From the NCBI GenBank assembly GCA_964451255.1, contig CAYVHL010000001.1, positions 434,001 to 498,000 on the forward strand: a stretch of DNA of 64,000 nucleotides, read 5' to 3'. The translations under genes were made by a program, and so were the position numbers. The DNA comes from JAHBTB01 sp964451255 (GTDB lineage: Bacteria > Armatimonadota > Fimbriimonadia > Fimbriimonadales > Fimbriimonadaceae). The notes beneath the pieces were generated by a model. The model worked only from the letters and a program-made list of their open reading frames with translations. It was not told where the DNA came from and searched no databases. This document shows positions 7,201 to 16,168 of the stretch, piece by piece; position 1 is the first letter of the stretch, and every line of letters begins with the position of its first letter.

Positions 7201-8280
7201 CTACAGAGCCCCATACACCTCGGCGACGACATCCCAATAGGCGTCGCCGACCCCGCCGAACAACGAAACACCGGCCGCGCCACGGTGGAACGCCGCCTTG
7301 AGGCCGGTGCGGAACTCGTCCGTCGTCTTGAACGCGGGCATGTAGAGGCCCGCGACGATCGGGAACCGGGCCGCCTGGATGTCCTCCCGGACGCAGTCAC
7401 CGATCCACGGGGCCTCCTGGTTGTAGAAGCTGTGGTAGATCATCGGGCTGACCCAGTCCATCGGCCACTTGTCCCAGTCCTGACGACAGATCTTGCGGGC
7501 CAGCGACGGAGTCGGGAACACGGCCCCGGTGAGAAGCTTGTCGTGCGCCTTGACCGTCTTGTGCACTTTTTTGACCAGGGCCGTGACCGCGTCGTAGCGG
7601 AACTCGAGCCACTGTTGGTCGATGTCTGGCCTCTCGATTGTCTTCGGGTCCCGGCCCGTCGCCTTCTTGAACGCCGTACACGCCGCGTCCCCGTAGTCGA
7701 AGTCATAGTCCGGAAGTTCGTCGGTCTGGTCCAGTTTGTATTGGCTCCAGAGCGCGTCCGGAAGGATGACGTCCGGATACCGGACATAGTCTAAGTGCAC
7801 GCCCTGGACGTACTTGTGCCTCGCGATCTCCTCCGCCCTGTCGCACACATACTGCACGGCGGCGGGGATGTGCGGTGATATCCACCTGTAATAGGCGACG
7901 TAAGGCGGATTGTCGTGACAAGACTTCCCGCTCCGGCTAACTTGGTACCACTCAGGGTGGTTCTTCATGACGCGCTCCTCGCCCCGGTTGGTCGTCCACA
8001 TCCATATGTGCAGGTCGATCCCGGCTTCGCGCACGGCTTCAAATTCGTGGTCGACCGGGTCACCGTTCAGATAGATGCCGGTCAGCCCCTTCGACTTCAG
8101 ATCCCGGTACTTCTTCTTGCACTCGGCCGGTGTCGATTTTGGGTTGACGTGATCCCACACGAACAGTTTCGCCTTGCCAGCGTTTGGGGTTGTTTCCATG
8201 GGTTTCTCAAGGGAAAGGCCGTGACGCAACGCCAAGGGCGCCGTCGCCGCCGCAGCCAAGAACTGCCGCCGGTCGATCAT
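7201..8280 (-). CDS. Exported GHL10-type glycosyl hydrolase-like protein (DUF187 family)
   Basis: The 359 residues from the ATG at 8280 start with a Tat-like signal (MIDRRQFLAAAATAPLAL). The segment VQGVHLDYVRYPD (residues 158-170) is the hallmark of the GHL10/DUF187 TIM-barrel family. Supporting segments include GLTGIYLNGD, IDLHIWMWTTNRGEE near residue 100, and MDWVSPMIYHSFY. Family members are thought to act on polysaccharides; the substrate is unknown. A longer reading frame (to 8433) overlaps the neighbouring gene and lacks homology. It is transcribed after the M42 peptidase gene on the same strand, 32 bp apart. Confidence 0.78.
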   Translation of the reverse strand: MIDRRQFLAAAATAPLALRHGLSLEKPMETTPNAGKAKLFVWDHVNPKSTPAECKKKYRDLKSKGLTGIYLNGDPVDHEFEAVREAGIDLHIWMWTTNRGEERVMKNHPEWYQVSRSGKSCHDNPPYVAYYRWISPHIPAAVQYVCDRAEEIARHKYVQGVHLDYVRYPDVILPDALWSQYKLDQTDELPDYDFDYGDAACTAFKKATGRDPKTIERPDIDQQWLEFRYDAVTALVKKVHKTVKAHDKLLTGAVFPTPSLARKICRQDWDKWPMDWVSPMIYHSFYNQEAPWIGDCVREDIQAARFPIVAGLYMPAFKTTDEFRTGLKAAFHRGAAGVSLFGGVGDAYWDVVAEVYGAL

Positions 8281-8312
8281 GTGGCGTGCATACCTGATCG
8301 CCGGGGCACAAG

Positions 8313-9362
8313 TCACAAAGCGTAAGTGTAGTCGCCGTTGTGGGCGTCCTCGATGTACGCGGCCAGAAGGTCGATGCTCGCCTGGACGTCGCCACTGTGC
8401 ACTGTCTCGTTGACCGTGTGTACATAGCGGCAAGGGATCGACAGCGTGAAAGCCGGGATGCCGCCGTTCTGACGTTGCACGCCTCCGGCGTCGGTCCCAC
8501 CGAGCGGGAGCAGTTCAATCTGGTGTTTGATCTTCTTAGCGACCGCCAACCGTCGGAAGTGCTCGACGACTTTGGGGTGGCAGATGAGCGAGGAGTCCAT
8601 AAACTTGATCGCCGTGCCCTCGCCCAGTTTGGTGACGCTGATCTCCTCCGGAATGCCGGGGAAATCGTTGGCAAGGGTGATGTCGAGGGCGACCACGACG
8701 TCCGGCTTGATCGACGATCCGACCGCCGTCGCTCCACGCAGACCGATCTCCTCCTGCACCGTCGCAACCGCGTAGAGGTCCACGGCGTGTTTGGCCGCCT
8801 TCTTCACGGCCTCGATCATCACAAACACGGCGACGCGGTCGTCCATCGCCTTGCAGGTGAAGCGGTCTCCCAAGACCTGGAATTTCCTGTCCATCGAGAC
8901 CCCGTCTCCGATCCGCACAAGCTTCTTGGCTTGTTCCCCGTCCATCCCAAGGTCGACAAAGAAGTCTTCGATCTTCATCGTCCGTCCGGCCTCCTCTGCG
9001 CTCAGAAGGTGCTTGGGCTTGACGCCCAGCATCAAGAGCCCTGGCAGGAGCCCAGACTCGGCGTCCACCATCACGCGCTGGGCGGCCATCATCCGTGGGT
9101 CCCAGCCGCCGACCGGGACGATCCGCAAAAAACCCTTGTCCGAGATGTGGCTCACGACGAACCCGATCTCGTCCATATGGGCGGCGAGCATCAGCTTCTT
9201 CGCCCCCTTCTTGCCCTGGCGATGGGCGATGAGGTTGCCCATCGGGTCGGTCGATAGGTCGGCCAAGGGCTTGAGCTCCCGGGCGACAATGGCGCGGACA
9301 CGGTCTTCCTGACCGGGCACGCCATGGGCTTCAGTCAGTTCTTGCAGGAGGGCGACGTTCAC
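8313..9362 (-). CDS. M42-family metallopeptidase (FrvX/glutamyl aminopeptidase-like)
   Basis: The 349 residues match the M42 co-catalytic zinc aminopeptidases. H62 and D64 lie in AAHMDEIGF, the bridging aspartate in KAMDDRVA (about D174), and the catalytic glutamate and ligand in ATVQEEIGLRG (E204/E205). Later come VVALDITLAND and GGTDAGGVQ. The HTVNETVH segment near the C-terminus supplies the last ligand. The GTG start at 9362 overlaps the TGA of the upstream diguanylate cyclase by 4 bp (GTGA), so the two are translationally coupled even though their functions look unrelated. Confidence 0.93.
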   Translation of the reverse strand: MNVALLQELTEAHGVPGQEDRVRAIVARELKPLADLSTDPMGNLIAHRQGKKGAKKLMLAAHMDEIGFVVSHISDKGFLRIVPVGGWDPRMMAAQRVMVDAESGLLPGLLMLGVKPKHLLSAEEAGRTMKIEDFFVDLGMDGEQAKKLVRIGDGVSMDRKFQVLGDRFTCKAMDDRVAVFVMIEAVKKAAKHAVDLYAVATVQEEIGLRGATAVGSSIKPDVVVALDITLANDFPGIPEEISVTKLGEGTAIKFMDSSLICHPKVVEHFRRLAVAKKIKHQIELLPLGGTDAGGVQRQNGGIPAFTLSIPCRYVHTVNETVHSGDVQASIDLLAAYIEDAHNGDYTYAL

Positions 9363-11200
9363 GCCGGGCGTTTTACCCGGGCCCGTCCATTGACCTCGTC
9401 AGAGCGGTACAGGCAAGTACGGTCACGCCCGGTCTCTTTCGCCTGATAAAGGGCCTGGTCAGCCCGTTCGATCAGGTCGCGGGTCTTCTCCACCGACCCG
9501 TCGAGCATCGCCACGCCAAAACTGGCTGTCACTTTACGATGGGGCCATTTGGTCGCCGCGATGGCCGACCGCAGGTCTTCCGCCATCGTCAAGGCTTCGG
9601 CTTCAGTGACGCCGACTGCCACGACGACAAACTCTTCGCCACCGTAACGAGCGACCAAGTGCGGTTCGGGTACCCGGCCCTTAAGGCAGGTCGCGACCGC
9701 CTTCAAGACCTTGTCCCCGGCTTGATGGCCGAACTCATCGTTGAAGGACTTGAACTTGTCGACGTCCATAAGCAACACCGCCAGGCCCGTCCCGTCCCTC
9801 CGCGCCTCGTCAAACCGGGCGGAAATGTAGTCTTGGAAGTGCCTATGGTTGTGGATGCCGGTCAAGCCGTCGGTGGTCGCGAGGGCCTTGAGGTGGGCGT
9901 TTGCATCCTTCAGTTCCCTCTGCTTGGCTTCCAGGGCCTTGTTCGCCGCGTTCGTCTTCTGGTGGGCCTCGAACAACTCCTCCATCACCTGCTTCCTCTC
10001 GCTGACGTCCTCGGTGATCATGGCGATGCCTCCAATCTCCCCGTCGACGTCGAACCATGGCCTGACTTCCCACTTGAGCCATTGGACGGCGCCGCCGCCC
10101 CGCTCAAAACGGTCCTCGTCGCATGTCACGGTCTCACCCCCGAGCGCCCGTTGGTGGACGGCTTTCCAGTCATCGGGCACTTCGGGGAACACCTCGTAGT
10201 GGCTCATGCCGATAATGCTTTGCTGTTCGATGCCGTAGTCCGAGTACCATCTTCGACTCGCGGCCAGATAGCGCAGATCCTTGTCAAAGATGGCGACGGC
10301 AGCGGGCGCGTGGTCGATAAAGGCGCGCAGCTTCGCCTCACTGAGGGCAATCGCCCTCGCCGCCTGGGCCGCGCTGGTCACGTCGAACGCGCACATGATC
10401 CCGCCGACGATCTCGCCAGATTTTTGCCTCATCGGGAACACGCTGACGTGAAGCACGAACGGCGGACTGTTAGTCACGGCCAACTCAGCCTCGAAGGAAG
10501 TGACCTCGCCGGAACAGAGCGCAGATTCCGCGGCCCTCTCCAATTGTCCGCCTCCCAAACCACTGAAGACCTGGTTCAAGGGTCGGAGCATCGCTTCATA
10601 AGCTTGGCAATGGGCCACATCGCTCATGGTCGCGTTCCACTCCATGATCTCCGTTTGCAAGTTGAACGTCGCGCATCCGACGGGAAGACCATTGAACAGC
10701 GACTCAAAACGTTTTGAGGCGTGTGACACCAAAGCCATTTGCAACTCTGCGTCATCGAGGGCACGTTGCAGTTCAATTGCGACTTCGGCGCGATCTCTTG
10801 CCTGGATCGCTTGCTCCGTGTTGGATTTCTCCAGGCGGCTGACCATCTCGTTGAGTTCAGCAGTCTGCTCGTCTACCTTTTGCCTCAGTTCCCTCTGGGT
10901 CGCGACGTGCTTCGCCCGCCACAACCCGTTGATGAGTATTACGCCAAGGATCGAGCCCCCGAAGAGAACGGAGACGAAGACTCTTACTCGAAACAAGAGG
11001 TCTGTCGAGGAGATTCGCTCGTTGTTCACGAGAACCCTGGACAGGTCGTGCTGGCTTCCTGCGATTTCTATCCGAGATTGGAGTTGTCGGACGGCGTCGA
11101 CCCGCCAGGTAAGAGACAGCCAGACCAGCAATCCGGTCACGCCAATAGCAAGGGCCGCCGCCAGCAGGCTCCTGCGGTCAAGCAAGTTCAATCGCGCCAT
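9359..11200 (-). CDS. Membrane-anchored diguanylate cyclase (two PAS domains + GGDEF)
   Basis: The protein has 613 residues from the ATG at 11200, which has GGGA 5 nt upstream; a TTG at 11215 is an alternative. Two membrane helices (about residues 12-32 and 73-93) bracket a short periplasmic loop. A coiled coil, then PAS domains at about 160-285 and 288-405 (LSEAKLRAFIDHAPAAVAIF; ITEDVSERKQ), a second coiled coil and a GGDEF domain follow. The active-site loop is RYGGEEF (GGEEF about 520-524), compatible with c-di-GMP synthesis. The RxxD inhibitory I-site expected before it is absent (VPEPHLVAR). It may influence motility through the nearby flagellar operon, but that is inference. Confidence 0.9.
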   Translation of the reverse strand: MARLNLLDRRSLLAAALAIGVTGLLVWLSLTWRVDAVRQLQSRIEIAGSQHDLSRVLVNNERISSTDLLFRVRVFVSVLFGGSILGVILINGLWRAKHVATQRELRQKVDEQTAELNEMVSRLEKSNTEQAIQARDRAEVAIELQRALDDAELQMALVSHASKRFESLFNGLPVGCATFNLQTEIMEWNATMSDVAHCQAYEAMLRPLNQVFSGLGGGQLERAAESALCSGEVTSFEAELAVTNSPPFVLHVSVFPMRQKSGEIVGGIMCAFDVTSAAQAARAIALSEAKLRAFIDHAPAAVAIFDKDLRYLAASRRWYSDYGIEQQSIIGMSHYEVFPEVPDDWKAVHQRALGGETVTCDEDRFERGGGAVQWLKWEVRPWFDVDGEIGGIAMITEDVSERKQVMEELFEAHQKTNAANKALEAKQRELKDANAHLKALATTDGLTGIHNHRHFQDYISARFDEARRDGTGLAVLLMDVDKFKSFNDEFGHQAGDKVLKAVATCLKGRVPEPHLVARYGGEEFVVVAVGVTEAEALTMAEDLRSAIAATKWPHRKVTASFGVAMLDGSVEKTRDLIERADQALYQAKETGRDRTCLYRSDEVNGRARVKRPA

Positions 11201-11378
11201 GTCGTTCCCAGTCAAAAATTGGCAGGCGGTACTGTCGGTCGCCAGTTCACCCGAAGCGAATCCGGCGCCTGTTCTTGATTGTCGGCATTTCTGTCGGGCA
11301 TGCCCAACTGCGTCCTGATAGGGATTTAGTTAGGCATCGCCGCCAGTCCACGATTTCAGGTGTCTGAATAGGAAGTCT

Positions 11379-12311
11379 ATGGAAAACGTGATTGTCGTCG
11401 GCTCCGGCCCGGCCGGATATACGGCCGCGCTCTATGCCGCCCGGGCTGGGCTCGAGCCTCTTGTCTTTGCCGGCCCCGAACCTGGCGGTCAGTTGATGAT
11501 CACGACCGACGTTGAGAACTACCCTGGCTTTCCGGACGGAATCTTGGGGCCCGACATCATGGACCTCTTCAAACGTCAGGCGGAACGGTTCGGCGCCAAG
11601 ATCGTCCATGAGACGGTCGACAGCGTCGACCTTGTGAGCACACCAGCGAAGGTGCACACGGACAGCGGTTGGTTTGAGGGGAAGACCGTGATCGTCGCCA
11701 CTGGTGCCAGTGCCAAATGGCTAGGTTTGGACTCAGAAGTTACCTTTGGTGGCTACGGAGTGAGCGCCTGTGCGACCTGCGACGGCTTCTTTTTCAGGGG
11801 CAAGGAGGTCGCAGTTGTCGGTGGCGGCGACACCGCCATGGAAGAGGCCAACTATCTGACCCGCCATGCCTCCAAGGTCTACTTGATCCATCGACGCGAT
11901 CAGTTCCGCGCTAGCCGCATCATGCAGGACCGCGTCCTCTCCAACCCGAAGGTCGAGGTCGTTTGGAACACTCGCGTGGACGACATTCTGGGCGAACTCG
12001 AACCCAGAAAAAGGGTCACCGGCCTAAGGCTCGTGGACACTGTGGACAACTCTGCGCGGGAAATGCCGGTCGAGGGGGTCTTCGTGGCGATCGGCCACCA
12101 CCCGAACAGCGACATCTTCCGAGGCCAGATCGACTGCGACGAGAACGGTTATTTGCTTGTCAAGCCATTTTCGACCGAAACGAACATCCCAGGCGTCTTT
12201 GCATGTGGGGACGTCACCGACCACAAATACCGGCAGGCCGTGACGGCGGCGGGCTCGGGGTGTATGGCTGCCATCGACGCCGAAAGGTATTTGGAGGCAC
12301 TTGGTGCGTAG
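11379..12311 (+). CDS. trxB: Thioredoxin-disulfide reductase
   Basis: TrxB transfers electrons from NADPH through FAD to thioredoxin. The 310 residues show the FAD-binding GSGPAGYTAALYAARAGL (8-25), the redox CATC at 131-134, the NADPH-binding VVGGGDTAMEEANYL at about 145-159, and the C-terminal FAD motif VFACGDVTD. AGGAAG lies just before the ATG at 11379. The gene is divergent from the diguanylate cyclase with about 180 bp between them; that gap contains the palindrome GGGCATGCCC at 11296-11305. Confidence 0.95.
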   Translation: MENVIVVGSGPAGYTAALYAARAGLEPLVFAGPEPGGQLMITTDVENYPGFPDGILGPDIMDLFKRQAERFGAKIVHETVDSVDLVSTPAKVHTDSGWFEGKTVIVATGASAKWLGLDSEVTFGGYGVSACATCDGFFFRGKEVAVVGGGDTAMEEANYLTRHASKVYLIHRRDQFRASRIMQDRVLSNPKVEVVWNTRVDDILGELEPRKRVTGLRLVDTVDNSAREMPVEGVFVAIGHHPNSDIFRGQIDCDENGYLLVKPFSTETNIPGVFACGDVTDHKYRQAVTAAGSGCMAAIDAERYLEALGA

Positions 12312-12332
12312 TCTCCAAGATTGGTGGAGTAA

Positions 12333-13469
12333 GTGTTAGCCGCTCTCATCGCCCTGACGCTGGCCTATCCCCAGCAGTTGCCAGGCTCGCTCAAGCCGCC
12401 CGCGGGCACGGCACCGTCCTACGCGACTCTGGACTTGACGAGCATCGAAGACCCCAGGCTCGTCCACACCCAATGGATCCGGCTCGCTGCGGCGGAAGAA
12501 CCCCAGCGGTGCCCACGCCACCCGTGGCTCTTCCCGTTTGTCACCGCAGGCTACGGGCGCACCGCCGCCAGTGAGACGAGCGCTAACACCAGGTTCCAAG
12601 TCTTTTCCCAATATCGCAACGAAACCCTCGACAACGATCCGTCTGTGTGGACGTCTCGCCTTTTACTGCGGCTCTGGGACATGAACCTCCACCGGCTCGG
12701 AGTGGACAACCCTGAGCGATACCGGCGCATCGTCGACGTCTTCCTATGCACCGAGGGCGAGCCGGGCGGTGAGCAAATGTTTGTCAACGCCGACCTTGGG
12801 ACTCCTGCCCAACCCAAGCTTGTGGACATGAACGCGATCTTCATCTACCAGGTGCAGACCCTGACCGATCCCGGTGAGTTCGTCCGGGAGGTGTCACATG
12901 AATTCGGCCACGCGACCTTGCCGCAGGTCGGCCCGTTCACCGGCCCAGAACCATGGGCAAACGGTGATGTGGGCGAAAGGATTTACATCAAGTGGCTCGA
13001 CGACGCCCTCAGGTCGGGAAAGCTTGTCTCTTCTGATGTCGCCAAGTCGACACCGGAACACCTGAACAAATACATTAGAGAACGTGTCGACCCCTACATC
13101 GCAAAGTTTGCCAAATACGGGCCAGATATGGCATTACTCGCCAAAGACAGCGAAGACGCTTACCATGCCTATGTCGGTCTCACCACATATGCCCAAGCCA
13201 TCTTGCCCACGAAAGTCTTTGGGCGGTCGATGCGCTTGATCGGCGGCAACAAAGGCAGCGACTATGCCAGGGCGATCGTCGACGCCTGCGCCGAGGTCCC
13301 TTTGGTTGAGTTCGCTGTGCCGGGCTCCGCCGGGAAGGGAGCCTTGTGGTTGCCCGTCGGGAAGGGAGCTGTCGAAACAGGCACGGTCAAGGCCAAGAAA
13401 GGCGCCTGGGCCTTGGTCGCCCCAGCCGGCCCCACGGTCCGGGTGAGAAATCCTGGCGTGAAAAGCTGA
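12333..13469 (+). CDS. Secreted protein with HEFGH zinc-peptidase motif, unknown family
   Basis: The 378 residues start at a GTG (12333) preceded by GGTGGAG. A short hydrophobic N-terminus (MLAALIALTLAYPQQ) suggests export. The HExxH motif HEFGH is at 189-193 (REVSHEFGHATLP), and E215 in GDVGERIY may be the third ligand, so a metallopeptidase is plausible. The C-terminal 60 residues are Gly/Val-rich and could be a small beta domain. I cannot assign a peptidase family. It sits 21 bp after trxB and may be cotranscribed with it. Confidence 0.6.
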   Translation: MLAALIALTLAYPQQLPGSLKPPAGTAPSYATLDLTSIEDPRLVHTQWIRLAAAEEPQRCPRHPWLFPFVTAGYGRTAASETSANTRFQVFSQYRNETLDNDPSVWTSRLLLRLWDMNLHRLGVDNPERYRRIVDVFLCTEGEPGGEQMFVNADLGTPAQPKLVDMNAIFIYQVQTLTDPGEFVREVSHEFGHATLPQVGPFTGPEPWANGDVGERIYIKWLDDALRSGKLVSSDVAKSTPEHLNKYIRERVDPYIAKFAKYGPDMALLAKDSEDAYHAYVGLTTYAQAILPTKVFGRSMRLIGGNKGSDYARAIVDACAEVPLVEFAVPGSAGKGALWLPVGKGAVETGTVKAKKGAWALVAPAGPTVRVRNPGVKS

Positions 13470-13510
13470 CAAGGCACTCTAGTTCCTGGCAAATTCACCG
13501 ATATCCAAGC

Positions 13511-13538
13511 TGAAGCCCGCGAGTGGACCTGGCGATAA
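13511..13538 (+). promoter_or_regulatory. Possible sigma-28-like promoter before fliM
   Basis: GGCGATAA (13531-13538) matches the flagellar sigma-28 -10 consensus GCCGATAA at 7 of 8 bases, with TGAA 16 bp upstream against TAAA at about 15. The spacing and -35 are imperfect, so this is only suggestive. Confidence 0.25.
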
Positions 13539-13570
13539 CCGCCATCCCTGCTTCGGGCCAAGGCTGCAAC

Positions 13571-14599
13571 GTGTCGGACATCCTCTCCCAAAACGAAATC
13601 GAGTCCCTTCTGAACTCGCTTGTCGAGTCGCAGCCGATCGACCCTGCATCCAACGGCGTGCAGACCGACCAGAATCTGTCGGCCGGGTTCAAAGGGGCGG
13701 GCTCAAGCCGCGGGGCGGTCTCCTACGAAGTCTACGATTTCCGTCGGCCGGACAAGTTTTCGAAAGAGCAACTCCGCACGTTGCAGATGCTCCACGAGAC
13801 TTTCGCACGGTTCGCCAGCACCGCCCTGAGCGCCTACCTCCGTAGCACCATCAGCATCGACTTGATCTCCCTCGAGCAAGTCCCCTACGAAGAGTATTTG
13901 CGGAGCATCAACCAATCGGTCTTCACAATCATGTCCCTGCCACCGCTGAACGGTCAGGCGGCCCTAGAACTTGAATTCGGACTTGTCTTCACGATGATCG
14001 ACAAGCTGTTGGGCGGCCCGGGCAGGTCGCTCGACCGCAACGTCCTCACCGATATCGAGCAGCCGTTGTTCCGCCAGATCGTCGAGCGGATGTTCATGGC
14101 CCTCAAGTCCTCGTGGGAAGGCGTCGTCATCGTGAACCCTTCGATGGAGGCAATCGAGACCAGTTCTCAATTTGTCCAGATCGCGCCGCCGACCGATATC
14201 GTGGTCAGCATTCTCTTCGAGGTCCGCATCGGCGAGGCGCACGGCGCCATGAGCCTGTGCGTGCCGTACATGGTGCTCAAACCCATAACCGCCAAACTCA
14301 GCGCCCAAAAATGGTTCGCAGCCGCCAGCAATAGGAAGCAGACCGTCGCCAACCGACGTGCCCTCGTCGGACAACTCAACGCCACCACCGTCGATTGCAC
14401 CGTCCGCCTGGGCCAATGCCGGCTCAGTGTCAAGGATTTTCTCCGCCTCCGACGAGGCGACACCCTCCGCCTCGACCAGAAGACGGAACGTGACATCCAG
14501 TTTTTGGTCTCTGACACGGCCAAGTACTACGTCCGCACCGGTCTGGACGGCAAGAAACTCGCCTTCGAAGTGACCGAACCCATCCGCAACAACGAGTGA
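13571..14599 (+). CDS. fliM: Flagellar motor switch protein FliM
   Basis: FliM forms the C-ring switch and binds phospho-CheY. The 342 residues from the GTG at 13571 (AAGG 8 nt upstream) begin with the CheY-binding peptide DILSQNEIESLLNSL. The CheC-like middle domain follows (LQMLHETFARFASTALSAYLR; LEFGLVFTMIDKLLGGPG) and then the C-terminal FliN-like domain (FLRLRRGDTLRLDQ). An in-frame ATG at 13523 would add 16 residues before the conserved N-terminus, so it is less likely. It is the first gene of a seven-gene flagellar block with overlapping junctions. Confidence 0.95.
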   Translation: MSDILSQNEIESLLNSLVESQPIDPASNGVQTDQNLSAGFKGAGSSRGAVSYEVYDFRRPDKFSKEQLRTLQMLHETFARFASTALSAYLRSTISIDLISLEQVPYEEYLRSINQSVFTIMSLPPLNGQAALELEFGLVFTMIDKLLGGPGRSLDRNVLTDIEQPLFRQIVERMFMALKSSWEGVVIVNPSMEAIETSSQFVQIAPPTDIVVSILFEVRIGEAHGAMSLCVPYMVLKPITAKLSAQKWFAAASNRKQTVANRRALVGQLNATTVDCTVRLGQCRLSVKDFLRLRRGDTLRLDQKTERDIQFLVSDTAKYYVRTGLDGKKLAFEVTEPIRNNE

Positions 14600-15516
14600 C
14601 CCGAAACATGACCAAGATCACAGAAGAACTGGTTTCCAAGTTCACCAACGCGCAGAGCCAAATCTGGCAGACCGTCTCGAACACCGTGACGGAAGCGACT
14701 GAGATAGGCCTGCAGTTTCATGACGCCAAGGTCCAAGTGACCCCGCTGACTGACCTCTATTCGGATCTGGCGTCCCCAAAGATGATCGTCCAGTTCTGCT
14801 TTGCGGATTCGCCGGACAGCGTGCAGGCGATCCTGCTCTCGTCCGACGGTCTGGTCGAACTCCATGAGGCTCTGACCGGCGACGGCAAGTCCGTCGCAGA
14901 CGACCAGATGGCCGGAAAGCTCCGACCGTTGGTCGAAGGCCTCGTACAAGGCATCTGTCAAGCGACAGGTTCGATCCGCAATGAACCGGTGGTCGCTAGC
15001 GGTCTCACAAACCGTTACCAAATCTTCAACCTGCCCAACAATTTACAACGCCTCCCCGAGCTGCTCCAAGTCGATGTGGCCATTACCGGAGAGGGGATCG
15101 AGACGACGATGCAATGGCTGGTCGACGTCAGCACCGCCCGGCATATAACGAACTCGCCGGCTAACAGCGACGAAGAACCGGCGGTCAGCGTCCTCGGGGC
15201 CCAACACGCCGAACTGGGGATCAGCGGCCCGACTTTGACGGTGGACGACTCGGCGCTCGAGATGATCATGGACATCCCGCTCGAGATCAGCGTCGAACTC
15301 GGCCGCATGAAGATGATGGTGAAGGATGTGGTCGAACTGGGCTCGGGCTCGATCCTTCAGATCGACAAGGCGGCAGGTGAGCCGGTCGACGTCCTCGTCA
15401 ACGGGCGACTGGTGGCCCGGGGAGAGGTCGTCGTGATCGAAGACAACTTTGGTGTTCGGATCACCGAGATTTTGAGCCTGCAAGAACGCCTTGCCAAGCT
15501 CAACGAGGTCGCATGA
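14596..15516 (+). CDS. fliN: Flagellar motor switch protein FliN/FliY (extended N-terminal domain)
   Basis: FliN is the distal C-ring component. The 306 residues greatly exceed classical FliN (about 100-140). The C-terminal 80 residues are a clear SpoA/FliN domain (MDIPLEISVELGRMKMMVKDVVELGSGSIL to GVRITEILSLQERL, only partly quoted here). The N-terminal 200 residues look like a FliY-type CheC-like extension, though the CheC phosphatase motif is not evident. The GTG at 14596 overlaps the fliM stop (GTGA); an ATG at 14608 is the alternative. Confidence 0.88.
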   Translation: MTRNMTKITEELVSKFTNAQSQIWQTVSNTVTEATEIGLQFHDAKVQVTPLTDLYSDLASPKMIVQFCFADSPDSVQAILLSSDGLVELHEALTGDGKSVADDQMAGKLRPLVEGLVQGICQATGSIRNEPVVASGLTNRYQIFNLPNNLQRLPELLQVDVAITGEGIETTMQWLVDVSTARHITNSPANSDEEPAVSVLGAQHAELGISGPTLTVDDSALEMIMDIPLEISVELGRMKMMVKDVVELGSGSILQIDKAAGEPVDVLVNGRLVARGEVVVIEDNFGVRITEILSLQERLAKLNEVA

Positions 15517-16163
15517 TGAAGAAGCTTGCAACTCTTGCCCTGTCCGCCGCACTCCCCTTCGTCGCCCTGGCTGGCGGCCCGCTCGGCACGAAGCCAGACC
15601 TGCAGACCGGAGTCCAATCACCACCGACCCAGATCATCGGCACGTGGGACGTCATCCAGATGGTCCTGGCTCTCGTCGTCGTGTTCGCCCTGCTCAAATG
15701 GGGGTTGCCGTTCGTGTTCTCCAAGTTCGGCCGCAAGATCACCCCTGGTCTCGATAACACGATCAGGAGCCTGGAGTCGGCCCCGTTTGGTGGCGGCTCG
15801 CTCCAAGTCGTCGAAGTCCGAGACCGAACCCTGCTCCTCAGCGTCACCTCGTCCGGGGCATCGCTGGTCTGTGACTTGACCCAGGACACCGCCAAGGCCG
15901 CCCGGACAGAGCCGAAAGCCTTCTTCGAGTTGCTCGACGAGAAACAGGAAGAACCTACCAGGGCACCGACACATGCCGTCGTCGACTTTGGCTTTGAGGA
16001 TGAAGAACCAGTTCGAAACAAAGACTTCGAAGCTGCCAAGCAGCTGCTCAGCGCGGCAAAGTCGCGCCTGGACACTCCTGACGCCGACGATGCCAGCCCA
16101 AGCGACGGCAGGCAGGACCGCGTCCGCGAGGCCCTGGACCGTCTTTCTCGCTTGACTGGCTGA
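15513..16163 (+). CDS. fliO: Flagellar biosynthetic protein FliO
   Basis: The 216 residues start with a signal peptide (MMKKLATLALSAALPFVALA) and have one membrane helix at about 46-64 (VIQMVLALVVVFALLKWGL). A small cytoplasmic FliO domain follows (SAPFGGGSLQVVEVRDRTLLLSV split across 84-112), with a long acidic/charged C-terminal tail. FliO assists FliP assembly in the type III export gate. Its ATG overlaps the fliN stop (ATGA), and its position between fliN and fliP supports the call more than sequence similarity does. Confidence 0.85.
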   Translation: MMKKLATLALSAALPFVALAGGPLGTKPDLQTGVQSPPTQIIGTWDVIQMVLALVVVFALLKWGLPFVFSKFGRKITPGLDNTIRSLESAPFGGGSLQVVEVRDRTLLLSVTSSGASLVCDLTQDTAKAARTEPKAFFELLDEKQEEPTRAPTHAVVDFGFEDEEPVRNKDFEAAKQLLSAAKSRLDTPDADDASPSDGRQDRVREALDRLSRLTG

Positions 16164-16168
16164 GGAAC

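Noticed and set aside
9539..10717. Antisense open frame over the diguanylate cyclase
   Set aside because: Shadow reading of a coding region in GC-rich DNA, with no homology or start signal.
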